64,000 nt of DNA. It comes from Rhizobium gallicum bv. gallicum R602sp. Its GTDB lineage: Bacteria; Pseudomonadota; Alphaproteobacteria; Rhizobiales; Rhizobiaceae. The position numbers were made by a program, and so were the translations under genes. The stretch is from contig NZ_CP006880.1 of the NCBI RefSeq assembly GCF_000816845.1, positions 2,170,001-2,234,000 on the forward strand, read 5' to 3'. Numbering within the stretch: position 1 is the first letter of the stretch; each line of letters starts with the position of its first letter. Below are positions 36,263-44,525 of the stretch, in pieces. The notes below the pieces were generated by a model. That model had not been told where the DNA came from. It searched no databases and saw only the letters and a list, made by a program, of their open reading frames with translations.

Positions 36263-36707
36263 AGGTTAACGCCGTTGCATCACTCCTGAACGACCGTCCA
36301 ACTGGCCTGACCCTTACCGTCTGCGATCCGCTGACAAGTGCCGCCCTTCTGCCGTACCTGCCGCCGACGGTTCTGCTCAACAACATGCCGACGCAGCGAT
36401 TTCCCGCTGCGGTCACGGCCGACAACCGGCGCGCCGGAGATCCCGTTTTGTCAGCGGTTATGAGGAGCTCGATTTGCGCGAGGCAATGGCCATGTTTTCG
36501 CCGACAGCGATCATCGCCTCCAATGATCTTCTTGCCTTCGGCGCTATCGGCGCGCTCAGGCGCGAGGGCTTCTCGGTGCCCCGGGATGTTTCCGTCGCCG
36601 GCTTCGACGGTATCGCAATCGGCCGGCTGATGGACCCGCCCCTGACGACGATCGAGATGCCCGATGCCAGCATGGGAGCGACGGCGGCCTCCCTGCTCCT
36701 CGATATC
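36262..36707 (+). pseudogene. LacI-family regulator fragment, duplicate of 49451-50047
   Basis: Near-identical over ~446 bases to the full LacI-type gene at 49145-50140. The copy lacks the first ~300 coding bases, has an internal deletion of about 150 bases (joining the NNRRAG region to IPFVSGY) and an extra T (CCCGTTTTGTCAG). The homology stops abruptly at CGATATC. It encodes no intact domain. The close match suggests a recent duplication. Confidence 0.85.
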
Positions 36708-36724
36708 TCGAAGGGAATTCTTGG

Positions 36725-37005
36725 CTTCGTTACTGCTTCTTCGATGCGTTGCGTCCGCAAGCGCTCAACCTGCTCCTTCGCCTCGGCGATTTGCGATACG
36801 GCGTCGCCTGTTCCGACGTGATGGATGCAGATTGGCCCGGCAGGTCGCGCAGGAGTTCTGTGTAGTCCGTTCGATTGATTAGCCCTCGCTCTACCAGAGA
36901 CTGCTTGCGCTGGAGCTCGTCTTTTACGACGTCCGCCTGCTTTTGAATGGCAGCCTTTTGTTCCCTAAAGCCGAAACTCGTCAAGCTTTTCGAGGCGTTG
37001 CTCAA
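36725..37005 (-). pseudogene. HlyD-type secretion adaptor fragment
   Basis: Two frames together resemble the coiled-coil hairpin of type I secretion membrane-fusion proteins: AAIQKQADVVKDELQRKQSLVERGLINRTDYTELLRDLPG in pieces, then, in another frame, AVSQIAEAKEQVERLRTQRIEEAVTK. Both membrane anchor and beta-barrel are absent. A frameshift near 36830 separates the parts. A relic next to the SARP gene. Confidence 0.6.
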
Positions 37006-37262
37006 GGATAAATAACATTGCTTTGACGCTGCTTTGACGGCAGGGCGCTACGACCGGCTTGCCAAGTTACGCAGAGGGATCGAAGCCGGTTATGCTTCAG
37101 TTTAATTATCACCAAAGCATCGATCTTCCTTTCGGAATTCCGATTTCCCTTCCCGGTTGCTTGCCAGGCGCCGCAGGTATGGCAGACTGGTCTCCAGATG
37201 CCAGGTCTACGGCCTGCCAAACGAGCGCATCGGAGGCAACGGGGGCGGGGCCGGTGGATCGC

Positions 37263-39047
37263 ATGAACAAGGAGCAAAATCCGTTTCGGATGTTCCTGCT
37301 CGGGCCTTTTGCCCTTGTGGACGCCGAAGGGCGATCGGTCACTCCGAAATCCAAAAAGGCCCAGGCTCTTTTGGCGATGCTTGCATTGTCCGCCCGGGGC
37401 TCGCGCTCCAGAATCTGGCTTAGGGACAAATTGTGGAGCGACCGCTCGGACGACCAGGCGGCAGCTAGTCTGCGCCAGGCCCTTTTGGATATTAATAAGA
37501 CTCTGGGGCCTGCACGTGATCTCTTGATTGCGGACAAGAATACCGTTTGGCTGGATATGGACCGACTCGTGCTTGATACCGACCTGGTGGTTCGGACAAA
37601 GCGGTCCGCGGATCAAATCACCGACGAATTGCTCGAAGGTATAGACATCCGCGATCCAGAATTCGAGGACTGGTTAACGCTGGAACGGCAGAACTGGTAT
37701 AGCCGGCTCAACGTAGGACAAGTCCACGATGTCTTCGAGCCGCGACAGCAGCCGAGCCGCGATATCGCCAAACATTCCGCCCTGCTGCCTTTGACAGGCG
37801 CTCCGGATATGCCAAGACGAGGCAAATCCGTGGAAATCGCCGGCGGCAACCCATATCGGCGGACGGCCGACGGTGACTGGCAATGGATCATGGTCCTTCA
37901 GCCCCCTATCGTGGTGGGTGCTGGAGAGGGCGGACAAATCGCGACGACACGGTTCCAGAATCTCATTGCAAAAGCCATCATCGATGGGCTGGCCATTGGT
38001 GTCAGCGACCTCTCCTTCACCTTGCCAGATATTGAAGAGAGCGAACAGCAGATCAGCCTTCCGATATGCCTACAGCTTCGCCTCACGTTTGACGGCGACA
38101 TGGTGATGATCGAACTGGTGATGAAGCACCTGATCAACAACCGTATTTATTGGCTGGGCAGTCAGGCAATCAACCGCATGCAATTCGAGCGGGGCGAGTT
38201 CGGCACCGCCGCTGCGCTAATCAGCCAGGCCGTCGATCAGCTGGCCTATTTCCAGGAGACCCAGGCAAACGACAGTCGATTGTCGCAAGACGGCCTCCTG
38301 ATCGACGCCGTCAACGCGATCTTTCGGCTGTCGCGCGGCGATCTAGATAACGCGGAGCGGCGCCTGGAAGAACAGATCCAGTATCAGCCGCGGTCATCGA
38401 CTTTTGCCTGGCTGTCATTCATCCGGACTTTCCAGGTTGGCCAACGTTTCAACGCGCTTGACGCGCATCTGATCGAGGAAGCTCAGGCCTATGCGCGCAA
38501 AGCGCTGGAACTCGACCCGCAGAATTCCGTATCACTCGCGCTCGTCGGCCACGTCCACTCGTTCCTGTTCTGCGAATATGACTATGCGGCCAACCTGTTC
38601 GAAAAATCGATCCGCCTGAACCCGGCCCTGCCGCTCAGCTGGGATCTCTATGCGATGCTTCATTGCTATGCAGGCCAGCCCGACAAGGCCGTGGCCATGG
38701 CGCGTTGGGTACAAGAGCTCGGCGTCTACAGCCCCCATAAATATTACTTCGACACGACCAAATGCATTGCAGCAGCGCTTGCAGGCGATCATGCCGCAGC
38801 GATAGCTGCAGGCGAAGAAGCCCTACGGGCACGGCCGAACTTCAACAGCTTGCTGCGCTATCTTGCCTCCAGCCATGCTCATTTCGACGATCTAGGCGGC
38901 GCGCGCCATTACCTGCAGCGTCTTGAGGCGGTCGAGGGCAGCTTCTCCATCAATGCCTTTCAAGGCAGCGGCTATCCGCTGCTCAATACAGGCGGCGGCC
39001 AGATCTTGATCGACGGCCTGCTCAAGGCGGGCGCCAAGCTGCGCTGA
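37263..39047 (+). CDS. SARP-like regulator with TPR repeats
   Basis: About 594 residues from ATG 37263 (MNKEQNPFRMFLLGPFALVDAEGRSV). Longer in-frame starts (37179, 37059) exist. The N-terminal ~100 residues form a DnrI/OmpR-like winged helix: KSKKAQALLAMLALSARGSRSRIWLRDKLWSDRSDDQAAASLRQALLDINK, in pieces. It is followed by a bacterial transcriptional-activator-like region and, from ~380, TPR-like helices (AEEA/ALELDPQNSVSLALVGHVHSF, LFEKSIRLNPALPLSWDLYAML). SARP-type proteins commonly control biosynthetic clusters. It precedes the PAP2 gene by 40 bases, so it is probably the cluster regulator. Confidence 0.75.
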   Translation: MNKEQNPFRMFLLGPFALVDAEGRSVTPKSKKAQALLAMLALSARGSRSRIWLRDKLWSDRSDDQAAASLRQALLDINKTLGPARDLLIADKNTVWLDMDRLVLDTDLVVRTKRSADQITDELLEGIDIRDPEFEDWLTLERQNWYSRLNVGQVHDVFEPRQQPSRDIAKHSALLPLTGAPDMPRRGKSVEIAGGNPYRRTADGDWQWIMVLQPPIVVGAGEGGQIATTRFQNLIAKAIIDGLAIGVSDLSFTLPDIEESEQQISLPICLQLRLTFDGDMVMIELVMKHLINNRIYWLGSQAINRMQFERGEFGTAAALISQAVDQLAYFQETQANDSRLSQDGLLIDAVNAIFRLSRGDLDNAERRLEEQIQYQPRSSTFAWLSFIRTFQVGQRFNALDAHLIEEAQAYARKALELDPQNSVSLALVGHVHSFLFCEYDYAANLFEKSIRLNPALPLSWDLYAMLHCYAGQPDKAVAMARWVQELGVYSPHKYYFDTTKCIAAALAGDHAAAIAAGEEALRARPNFNSLLRYLASSHAHFDDLGGARHYLQRLEAVEGSFSINAFQGSGYPLLNTGGGQILIDGLLKAGAKLR

Positions 39048-39087
39048 ACCCGGACTATTTTTCAGAACTTCGCGCAAGGAGGCTGCA

Positions 39088-40119
39088 ATGGAAGAAGCGG
39101 ACAATACTGTAGAATCGCAATCAAAAATTGTTTTATTCCTAAACACTTATAGATTCAGGATTGAGCCGGATACGGTGCTTCCATGCGAACCCAGGGATGA
39201 TGCCGGCGCTGATCCTCTCGCCGGTGCATCGTTGGTTGCGCCTGATGCAGCCGCCGAACCTGCGCTCTTCCTCGGCGAGGATGAAGATGCACCGCCCCTG
39301 GATGAGCCAATGATGGCGACGATGGCCGCAGCCTCGGTCCTCAACAAGAGCGTGGCGAATAAGTCGGTGCTCAACAAGGCGTCGCTCAACAAAAACAAGA
39401 ACAAAAACAAGAATAAAAACAAGAACAAGACGACGATGGACGGTGCGGGCCTTGGCGTGTCGCAGCTTATCCCTTCCTTCGAGCTGCGCAGGCTGCACCA
39501 GCAGCCGTCACGCAACGCCTATTTCGCGGCGCGGCGCTTCACCTGGGAAACGCTGGATATACTGCCGCCGCCAGGTCCCGATTATACCCGTCTCGAAACG
39601 ACGGTGCTGCTCTCCATGCAACGCCGCGACCGGGAACGTGCGCGGCGCCTGCCCGACGTCCAGATCGAGTCGACGATCTCCGTGACGGAATTTACCCGCG
39701 CATTGCATATCGAGGATCTCGGCGGTTTCGAGCAGACGGAAGGACTTTTCCAGGCGATCCTGACGACCTGCGAGTATGTAGGACTGATCTACAAAAGTCA
39801 GTTCAACCGGCTGCGGCCAAACCAGTTCGAGCCCATGCTGCGGCCGTTGCTGGCCGTGCCCGTCCACGAATCCTATCCCAGCAACCACTCGTTCCAGTGC
39901 TTTTCGATCGCCTTCGCATTCTCGACGATCCTGCCGGAACATCCGGCCACCGACGAGCTAGCCCGCATCGCCCAGAACGTCGCCGAAAACCGTGAATGGG
40001 CTGGCCTCCACTATCCCAGCGACACGCAGGCGGGTCGAGATCTCGCCCGACGCTTCGCTCCCTACCTCCACGACGCATTCGGTCCTCTATTCCAGGCCGT
40101 ACACGACGAATGGGTCTGA
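39088..40119 (+). CDS. PAP2/vanadium-haloperoxidase-fold protein with Asn-Lys repeat
   Basis: 343 residues after AGGAGG; no signal peptide and no obvious membrane helix. The C-terminal half has all three PAP2 motifs: K236-x6-R243-P (KSQFNRLRP), PSNHS at 264-268 and R302-x5-H308-x3-D312 (REWAGLHYPSD). These form the phosphate or vanadate pocket shared by acid phosphatases and vanadium haloperoxidases. Between residues ~84 and 114 lies an unusual run of Asn-Lys pairs. The N-terminal ~120 residues have no known domain. Whether it acts as phosphatase, haloperoxidase or neither cannot be told. Confidence 0.8.
   Translation: MEEADNTVESQSKIVLFLNTYRFRIEPDTVLPCEPRDDAGADPLAGASLVAPDAAAEPALFLGEDEDAPPLDEPMMATMAAASVLNKSVANKSVLNKASLNKNKNKNKNKNKNKTTMDGAGLGVSQLIPSFELRRLHQQPSRNAYFAARRFTWETLDILPPPGPDYTRLETTVLLSMQRRDRERARRLPDVQIESTISVTEFTRALHIEDLGGFEQTEGLFQAILTTCEYVGLIYKSQFNRLRPNQFEPMLRPLLAVPVHESYPSNHSFQCFSIAFAFSTILPEHPATDELARIAQNVAENREWAGLHYPSDTQAGRDLARRFAPYLHDAFGPLFQAVHDEWV
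39340..39429 (+). repeat. In-frame NK repeat
   Basis: The segment encodes LNKSVANKSVLNKASLNK followed by NK repeated to (NK)7 at 39388-39429. The DNA first shows an imperfect 15-base unit, then a 6-base unit alternating AACAAG and AACAAA. Codon use is biased to A-rich triplets unlike the surrounding GC-rich gene. Confidence 0.9.
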
Positions 40120-40144
40120 ATTCGCCAGCTGCACAACAGGGATC

Positions 40145-41845
40145 ATGAACATGACGGATCAATCACAAATGCCCGAGCCCGCGCCGATCAACTACTATTA
40201 TCTCTGGCACCTGACTGCGCTTGGTGTGGTCGACGCGGAATACGGATCGGCTCCGCCTGCTCCACCCGCGCTCGATGGGAGCGCCGCACGCGCGCTCCCC
40301 GATCCCCTCATCACCGGCACGGTCTGGGATGCCATCGCTTCCGCCGGCCCGTTGCGACCCGCGCGCGTCGCGCTGATCGATGTCGGCGTATCTCCGGACC
40401 ATCCCAATCTGGCAACCCGGCTTGACCGGGAAGCGTCGATCGATTTGACGACCCATCGTTACGGCGCGCGCGCGCTCGAAATACTCGATACGACTACGTC
40501 GTTTGACCGCGAGGAAAGGCATGCCTTCTTTGCCGGGCTCGACATCGCTCCGCTCGGCAATATCGGCCTTTCGAATGACGACCGGGACTATCTCAGTGAC
40601 CTGGTTGCCGAATACGCCACGTCGGAGGGTGTTCTTCGGCGGCTCTACAATCCGGAATCGCTTTTTGCATCGCATGGTACGTGCTGCGCAGGTCTGATTG
40701 TCGGCGAACCCGCCGTTGTGGCGGAAGAAGGCACAGCAAGCGCTCCGCCGGAGGGAGCCTTCTACGGCAATGGTGACGAGTTGCGTACGAGCGGTAATCG
40801 CAATGTCATCCCCTATTTCGGCGTTGACCCTTTTTCAAGGATCATCTCTATCAGGACGTCCTTCGAAGACGATGTCAGGCAGTTCATCGCTGCCTTTCTT
40901 TATGCCTATCATCAAAAGGCGGACGTGATCGTCTTGCCGCGTGGTCTGCCGGACCCAAAACGCAGCGTCGTTGATCCGAAGAATGAGCTGAAGGCCGACT
41001 TGGAACTATGGAAAAACCAGGATGCCGCCAATCTCTTCACGCGCATCGCCTTCGCCGACCAGGGTGGGCCTGAACTGGAGCCGAAGGCTGCGCAGAAAGG
41101 CTCCAATCCGGATCGCCCGTGGCATATCCTCAAACAGCTCATCGTCGCCATCAGCCGGCACGTTCCGATCGTCTGCGCCGCGGGAAACAGTGGCGAGAGC
41201 CAGTTGATCTATCCGGCAAGTCTTGCCGACGACGACAACGGCATCATCGCCGTCGGGGCCGTTACCGTCGAAGGTTTCCGTTCGGGCTACAGCAATTACG
41301 GCGAAGGATTGACGGTTGTCTCCCCCTCCGACGACGGTGAGGTCTTGAACCGGCATCAGTTGCGTCTCGACCGGCTTTCTCCTTTTGCCGCACAACACGA
41401 CTACGGTGCTTTTCGAATGCAGGAATACTGCTATTCGCACTTCTCGCTGCTGACGACGGACCTGCCGGGGATTTTCGGCTATGATCGCGGCTCCGATCCA
41501 TGGTCGGCGGTCGTGCCGTTCGGAACCAATCCCGGCATTGGCGGAGGATATTACACCACCTTCGGGGGCACCTCGGGCGCGTCGGCGCAGGTGGGGGGAC
41601 TATGCGCTCTGATTCAGCGGGCCTACAAGAGCCGCCACAATCCCGGTGACCGCCTCTCGGGTCCTCATGTCAAGTCCATTCTGAAAGCCGCGTCCCGCCT
41701 GGACGCCATTGTCGCACCCGGAACGAGGAAACTGACGGCGGATTGCATGAATGCAGAAAGCGAGGACGCTCTCGACGCAGCCTATTTCTTCGGGTCAGGC
41801 CTGCCGAATGCGCGGGCGGCGGTACAGGCGGCTCTGGCGATCTGA
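40145..41845 (+). CDS. S8 (subtilisin-like) serine peptidase
   Basis: 566 residues from ATG 40145 (ATG 40151 also possible); no signal peptide. Catalytic residues are present in family context: D79 (VALIDVGVSPDHPNL), H177 (SHGTCCAGL), oxyanion N348 (CAAGNSGE) and S477 (FGGTSGASAQVGG). The ~100-residue insert between Asp and His and a further insert before Ser (residues ~400-465) are unusual. No propeptide domain is evident. As a cytoplasmic peptidase in a cluster with ThiF it may process a peptide or protein substrate; this is inference. Confidence 0.88.
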   Translation: MNMTDQSQMPEPAPINYYYLWHLTALGVVDAEYGSAPPAPPALDGSAARALPDPLITGTVWDAIASAGPLRPARVALIDVGVSPDHPNLATRLDREASIDLTTHRYGARALEILDTTTSFDREERHAFFAGLDIAPLGNIGLSNDDRDYLSDLVAEYATSEGVLRRLYNPESLFASHGTCCAGLIVGEPAVVAEEGTASAPPEGAFYGNGDELRTSGNRNVIPYFGVDPFSRIISIRTSFEDDVRQFIAAFLYAYHQKADVIVLPRGLPDPKRSVVDPKNELKADLELWKNQDAANLFTRIAFADQGGPELEPKAAQKGSNPDRPWHILKQLIVAISRHVPIVCAAGNSGESQLIYPASLADDDNGIIAVGAVTVEGFRSGYSNYGEGLTVVSPSDDGEVLNRHQLRLDRLSPFAAQHDYGAFRMQEYCYSHFSLLTTDLPGIFGYDRGSDPWSAVVPFGTNPGIGGGYYTTFGGTSGASAQVGGLCALIQRAYKSRHNPGDRLSGPHVKSILKAASRLDAIVAPGTRKLTADCMNAESEDALDAAYFFGSGLPNARAAVQAALAI

Positions 41846-41872
41846 CCGCTGCGCATGCGTTTTCCAATTTAA

Positions 41873-41909
41873 GCCTCCTCGATCGAGGAGTCTCCTCGAT
41901 CGAGGAGGC
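41873..41909 (+). terminator. Long perfect hairpin after the peptidase gene
   Basis: GCCTCCTCGATCGAGGAG (41873-41890) and its exact reverse complement (41892-41909) flank one T, followed by ATTTTCTTTGTTT. Each arm also contains the palindrome CTCCTCGATCGAGGAG. It is a strong rho-independent terminator candidate, or a recombination or protein-binding site. It separates the peptidase from the next gene. Confidence 0.75.
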
Positions 41910-42101
41910 ATTTTCTTTGTTTAGGTGGTTTTTACGGATTTTTAACGCGGGACTGGCGGGCGAATGACGCCCTTGGGGAATAGTGCCTCTCTAACGACGA
42001 CGCGCAACGTTCCGATGCCGGACGAAGCCGTCCCGAACTCCGGCATTTTCGCCAGAGATGCAATCTTGATCCGTCCGAAGACTAACCCACGGAGGCTGCC
42101 G

Positions 42102-43547
42102 ATGTCCACGTCCCGTATACAAGAACTAGCAGATGAGGCGCGTCTCCTGCTCAAGCGCAATCCCCTGATGGCAAGTACTGTCTCCCTGCAGCGCGTGGCA
42201 ACTCGCACCCTTTTGAAGCGACGCTTCCAGTATGGCCGCACGCTTGCGGCGGCTTCGAAGCTCGCCGATTGTTCGGTCGGGATAGCGGCGCTAGCAGGTT
42301 ATTTCCCCGATCTTGCAGATGGCGGATACACTCGTCTGCTGGAGCTTCCGCCAGCGGTTGCCGGACCGGTCGGTGCCGACCCTTACCGTTCATCCGCGCT
42401 TGCAGCCTGGATGGGTGGGCTCGCGCGCAGTCTGGAATGGCAGGCAGCCCGTCCCGATGTGCAAGTCGTCAGCGGTTATCTGCAGCCGGATCTGATCGCA
42501 TCGGATCTTGAACTCGAACGTCAGCCGGCGTGCCGGCTCTCTTGCGGCATCGGCCTCGTCCGCATCGAAAGCCCGGCGCGAAGCCCTATCATGCAAGCCC
42601 TCCTCCGCCAATGCATGCCGGACTATCCCGGGTCCGACCGCCCCATCACGGACGATGCGGAATTGGATCGCATCGCCGACCATCTGGAGAAGGCCTTCGC
42701 ATTAATCGCGGAATTGGACGAGTGCGGCTATCAGCGTCTGATCGCCGGCCTGCACACGCTTCACGTTGGCGTGCGGCGCGAACCGCAGTGTTCCTTTTCG
42801 AGCTCGAACGAATTGCCGGGCAGCGCGCTCATCGCTCTTTCCAGAGAGAGATTGCGCGACGGCGATCATGCCGCCACAGCGGCCCAACTGCTTCACGCGG
42901 CGGGAAATATCCTGCTTGGGTTTTATACCACCTCTGCGGCGGCATCCCTGCCTGGGGAGTTCAAATATGTTTCCCCATACAAAAACGACCTACAGACGCT
43001 CGAGAGCATCCTGCATACGGCCTACACCATTCCCTGGGAGTGCGCCATGCGCATGGCATGCCTATCCACCGAGGCGGATCCTGAGCGCCGCGCCCGCAAA
43101 ACGGGATTCATAATCACCTATGCCGCGCGGCAAGTCCCGCTCATCGACATCGCTCGGAAAGGAATCGAACGTCTCGGCGGCGATGTCCTCCTCGACCTCC
43201 CAGACATCGCCGCCATTCCTTCCTGGAGTGGCCGGATCCTCGACCTCGTGGGTCAGTTGCTTGCCGAAGAGCCTGTCGCACACCGCCAGGCCCATCTTGC
43301 CGAGCGCCAGCGAGTTCTCGATCGCCAAGCCTGGGATATCGGACAGATGCTCCTGCGCGGCGAGGAGCCGATCGATCCTCGGCTGGGCCGGCGAGAGATC
43401 GATGCCAGCGGCGATAATGTCAGCCTCTGGTACGACGGAAAATTCCACGTGATCCCGAAGGCAGCCGACCATGCGGTGGGCAAGGATTACGGTCGCTACG
43501 CCGCCACGATCCGCGGAATCGCGCCCAGCGAAATGGAGGCGATGTGA
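42102..43547 (+). CDS. HEXXH-type peptide-modification family protein lacking the metal motif
   Basis: 481 residues from ATG 42102 (GGAGG 8 bases upstream); a longer start at 41964 is in frame. The architecture resembles mod_HExxH proteins from peptide-modification clusters: PGSALIALS near 239-247, then the helix that should hold HExxH, and further on YVSPYKNDLQTLESILHTAY at ~289-308, matching the family's (Y)SPw+.d.r.l.g.LHt.y block. In this protein the motif position reads LLHAAGN (H265-A-A-G-N269): the catalytic Glu and second His are missing. It may be a non-catalytic partner or a divergent enzyme. Downstream, the gene overlaps ThiF by ATGA. Confidence 0.6.
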   Translation: MSTSRIQELADEARLLLKRNPLMASTVSLQRVATRTLLKRRFQYGRTLAAASKLADCSVGIAALAGYFPDLADGGYTRLLELPPAVAGPVGADPYRSSALAAWMGGLARSLEWQAARPDVQVVSGYLQPDLIASDLELERQPACRLSCGIGLVRIESPARSPIMQALLRQCMPDYPGSDRPITDDAELDRIADHLEKAFALIAELDECGYQRLIAGLHTLHVGVRREPQCSFSSSNELPGSALIALSRERLRDGDHAATAAQLLHAAGNILLGFYTTSAAASLPGEFKYVSPYKNDLQTLESILHTAYTIPWECAMRMACLSTEADPERRARKTGFIITYAARQVPLIDIARKGIERLGGDVLLDLPDIAAIPSWSGRILDLVGQLLAEEPVAHRQAHLAERQRVLDRQAWDIGQMLLRGEEPIDPRLGRREIDASGDNVSLWYDGKFHVIPKAADHAVGKDYGRYAATIRGIAPSEMEAM

Positions 43548-44524
43548 TGATCAATTATCGGTCTAGGCGATTGACAGCGGCAGTCCGTGCGCCCGTCGAC
43601 TTCCCGAACTTCTTCGCCCACAGCCTTGGGTGGGGCGGCAGGGGGGCTCTGTTCACCGGCAATCGTACCGATGCTGTCGAGGAACAGTGCCCCGCTGTTA
43701 CTAGGTCTGCGTTCGGCGGCGCGTTGGAGGGTTCCAATGTGCCGCCTGAGGACGAATATGTCTCCGCCGCGGTCGATCACGACGACGCCCTCCTCACGCC
43801 TCTTTGCCATCGGCAACGCGGCTTCGCAAGGTTTCGCGGAATCGACTTCGCCATCATCGGATGCGGCGGCCTGGGCTCGCAGATTGCCATCCAGCTTGCA
43901 GCCTGCGGCGCGCGCCATTTCCTCCTCGTGGATCCCGATCGTATCGACGAGAACAACTTGAACCATCTGCCATGGGCAAGCAAAGCTGATCTCGGCTGTC
44001 TGAAGACGGACAAGCTGGCGACCTATCTGGCCGCGTGTTTCTCGGCCAATGTCTTCGCGCTGCCGGAATTTGCGGAAGGGGCCGCAGCGCTCCGATTAAT
44101 CGCAGATTACGCTCGCAATCCGTTCGTCGTTCTTGCCGGCGACGATTCTCATCCGGCCCAAGAGTTCCTGACGGCCTGCCACGCATCGAAAGCCCGCCTG
44201 CCGGCCCACCTGCATGTCGGCCGCTCCGGGGCCTATTGCATGGCAGGTCCCTCGGTCGCAGTGCATGAAGACGCACGTCCCGTCTGCCATTGCGCCGCCC
44301 AGATCGCAACCGACGACAGCTTTCTCGCCCCACCGGCGGCTGCCGACAACGCATTTATCGCTGGCCTTGCCGTGTCGCAGATCACCGAAGACTGCCTTTC
44401 TAAGCACTCCGCATCACGGGGACGCCAATGGAGATTGGACCTCAAAAGCAATCAGGCAGAGTTCCGTTGTCTTTCCAAAAACCTTGAATGTGCGCGCCTG
44501 TTTCGCCGCTACGAGAGGCACTGA
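43544..44524 (+). CDS. ThiF/E1-like adenylyltransferase-fold protein
   Basis: 326 residues. The nucleotide-binding core is FAIIGCGGLGSQIAIQLAACG (Gly loop ~106-111), followed by LLVDPDRIDENNLNHLPW with D130 and N137/N138. The usual arginine finger of NLxRQ is replaced by His141. No zinc CxxC pairs are obvious. E1-like proteins activate a C-terminal carboxylate by adenylation; ThiF-fold members in peptide clusters often lack a ubiquitin-like partner. An N-terminal ~95-residue region without a known domain precedes the core. Start is ATG 43544, inside the previous stop. Confidence 0.85.
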   Translation: MMINYRSRRLTAAVRAPVDFPNFFAHSLGWGGRGALFTGNRTDAVEEQCPAVTRSAFGGALEGSNVPPEDEYVSAAVDHDDALLTPLCHRQRGFARFRGIDFAIIGCGGLGSQIAIQLAACGARHFLLVDPDRIDENNLNHLPWASKADLGCLKTDKLATYLAACFSANVFALPEFAEGAAALRLIADYARNPFVVLAGDDSHPAQEFLTACHASKARLPAHLHVGRSGAYCMAGPSVAVHEDARPVCHCAAQIATDDSFLAPPAAADNAFIAGLAVSQITEDCLSKHSASRGRQWRLDLKSNQAEFRCLSKNLECARLFRRYERH

Positions 44525-44525
44525 T

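Noticed and set aside
39388..39429. The A-rich hexanucleotide run as a CRISPR or noncoding microsatellite.
   Set aside because: It is in frame in a gene, has no spacers, and encodes NK pairs.
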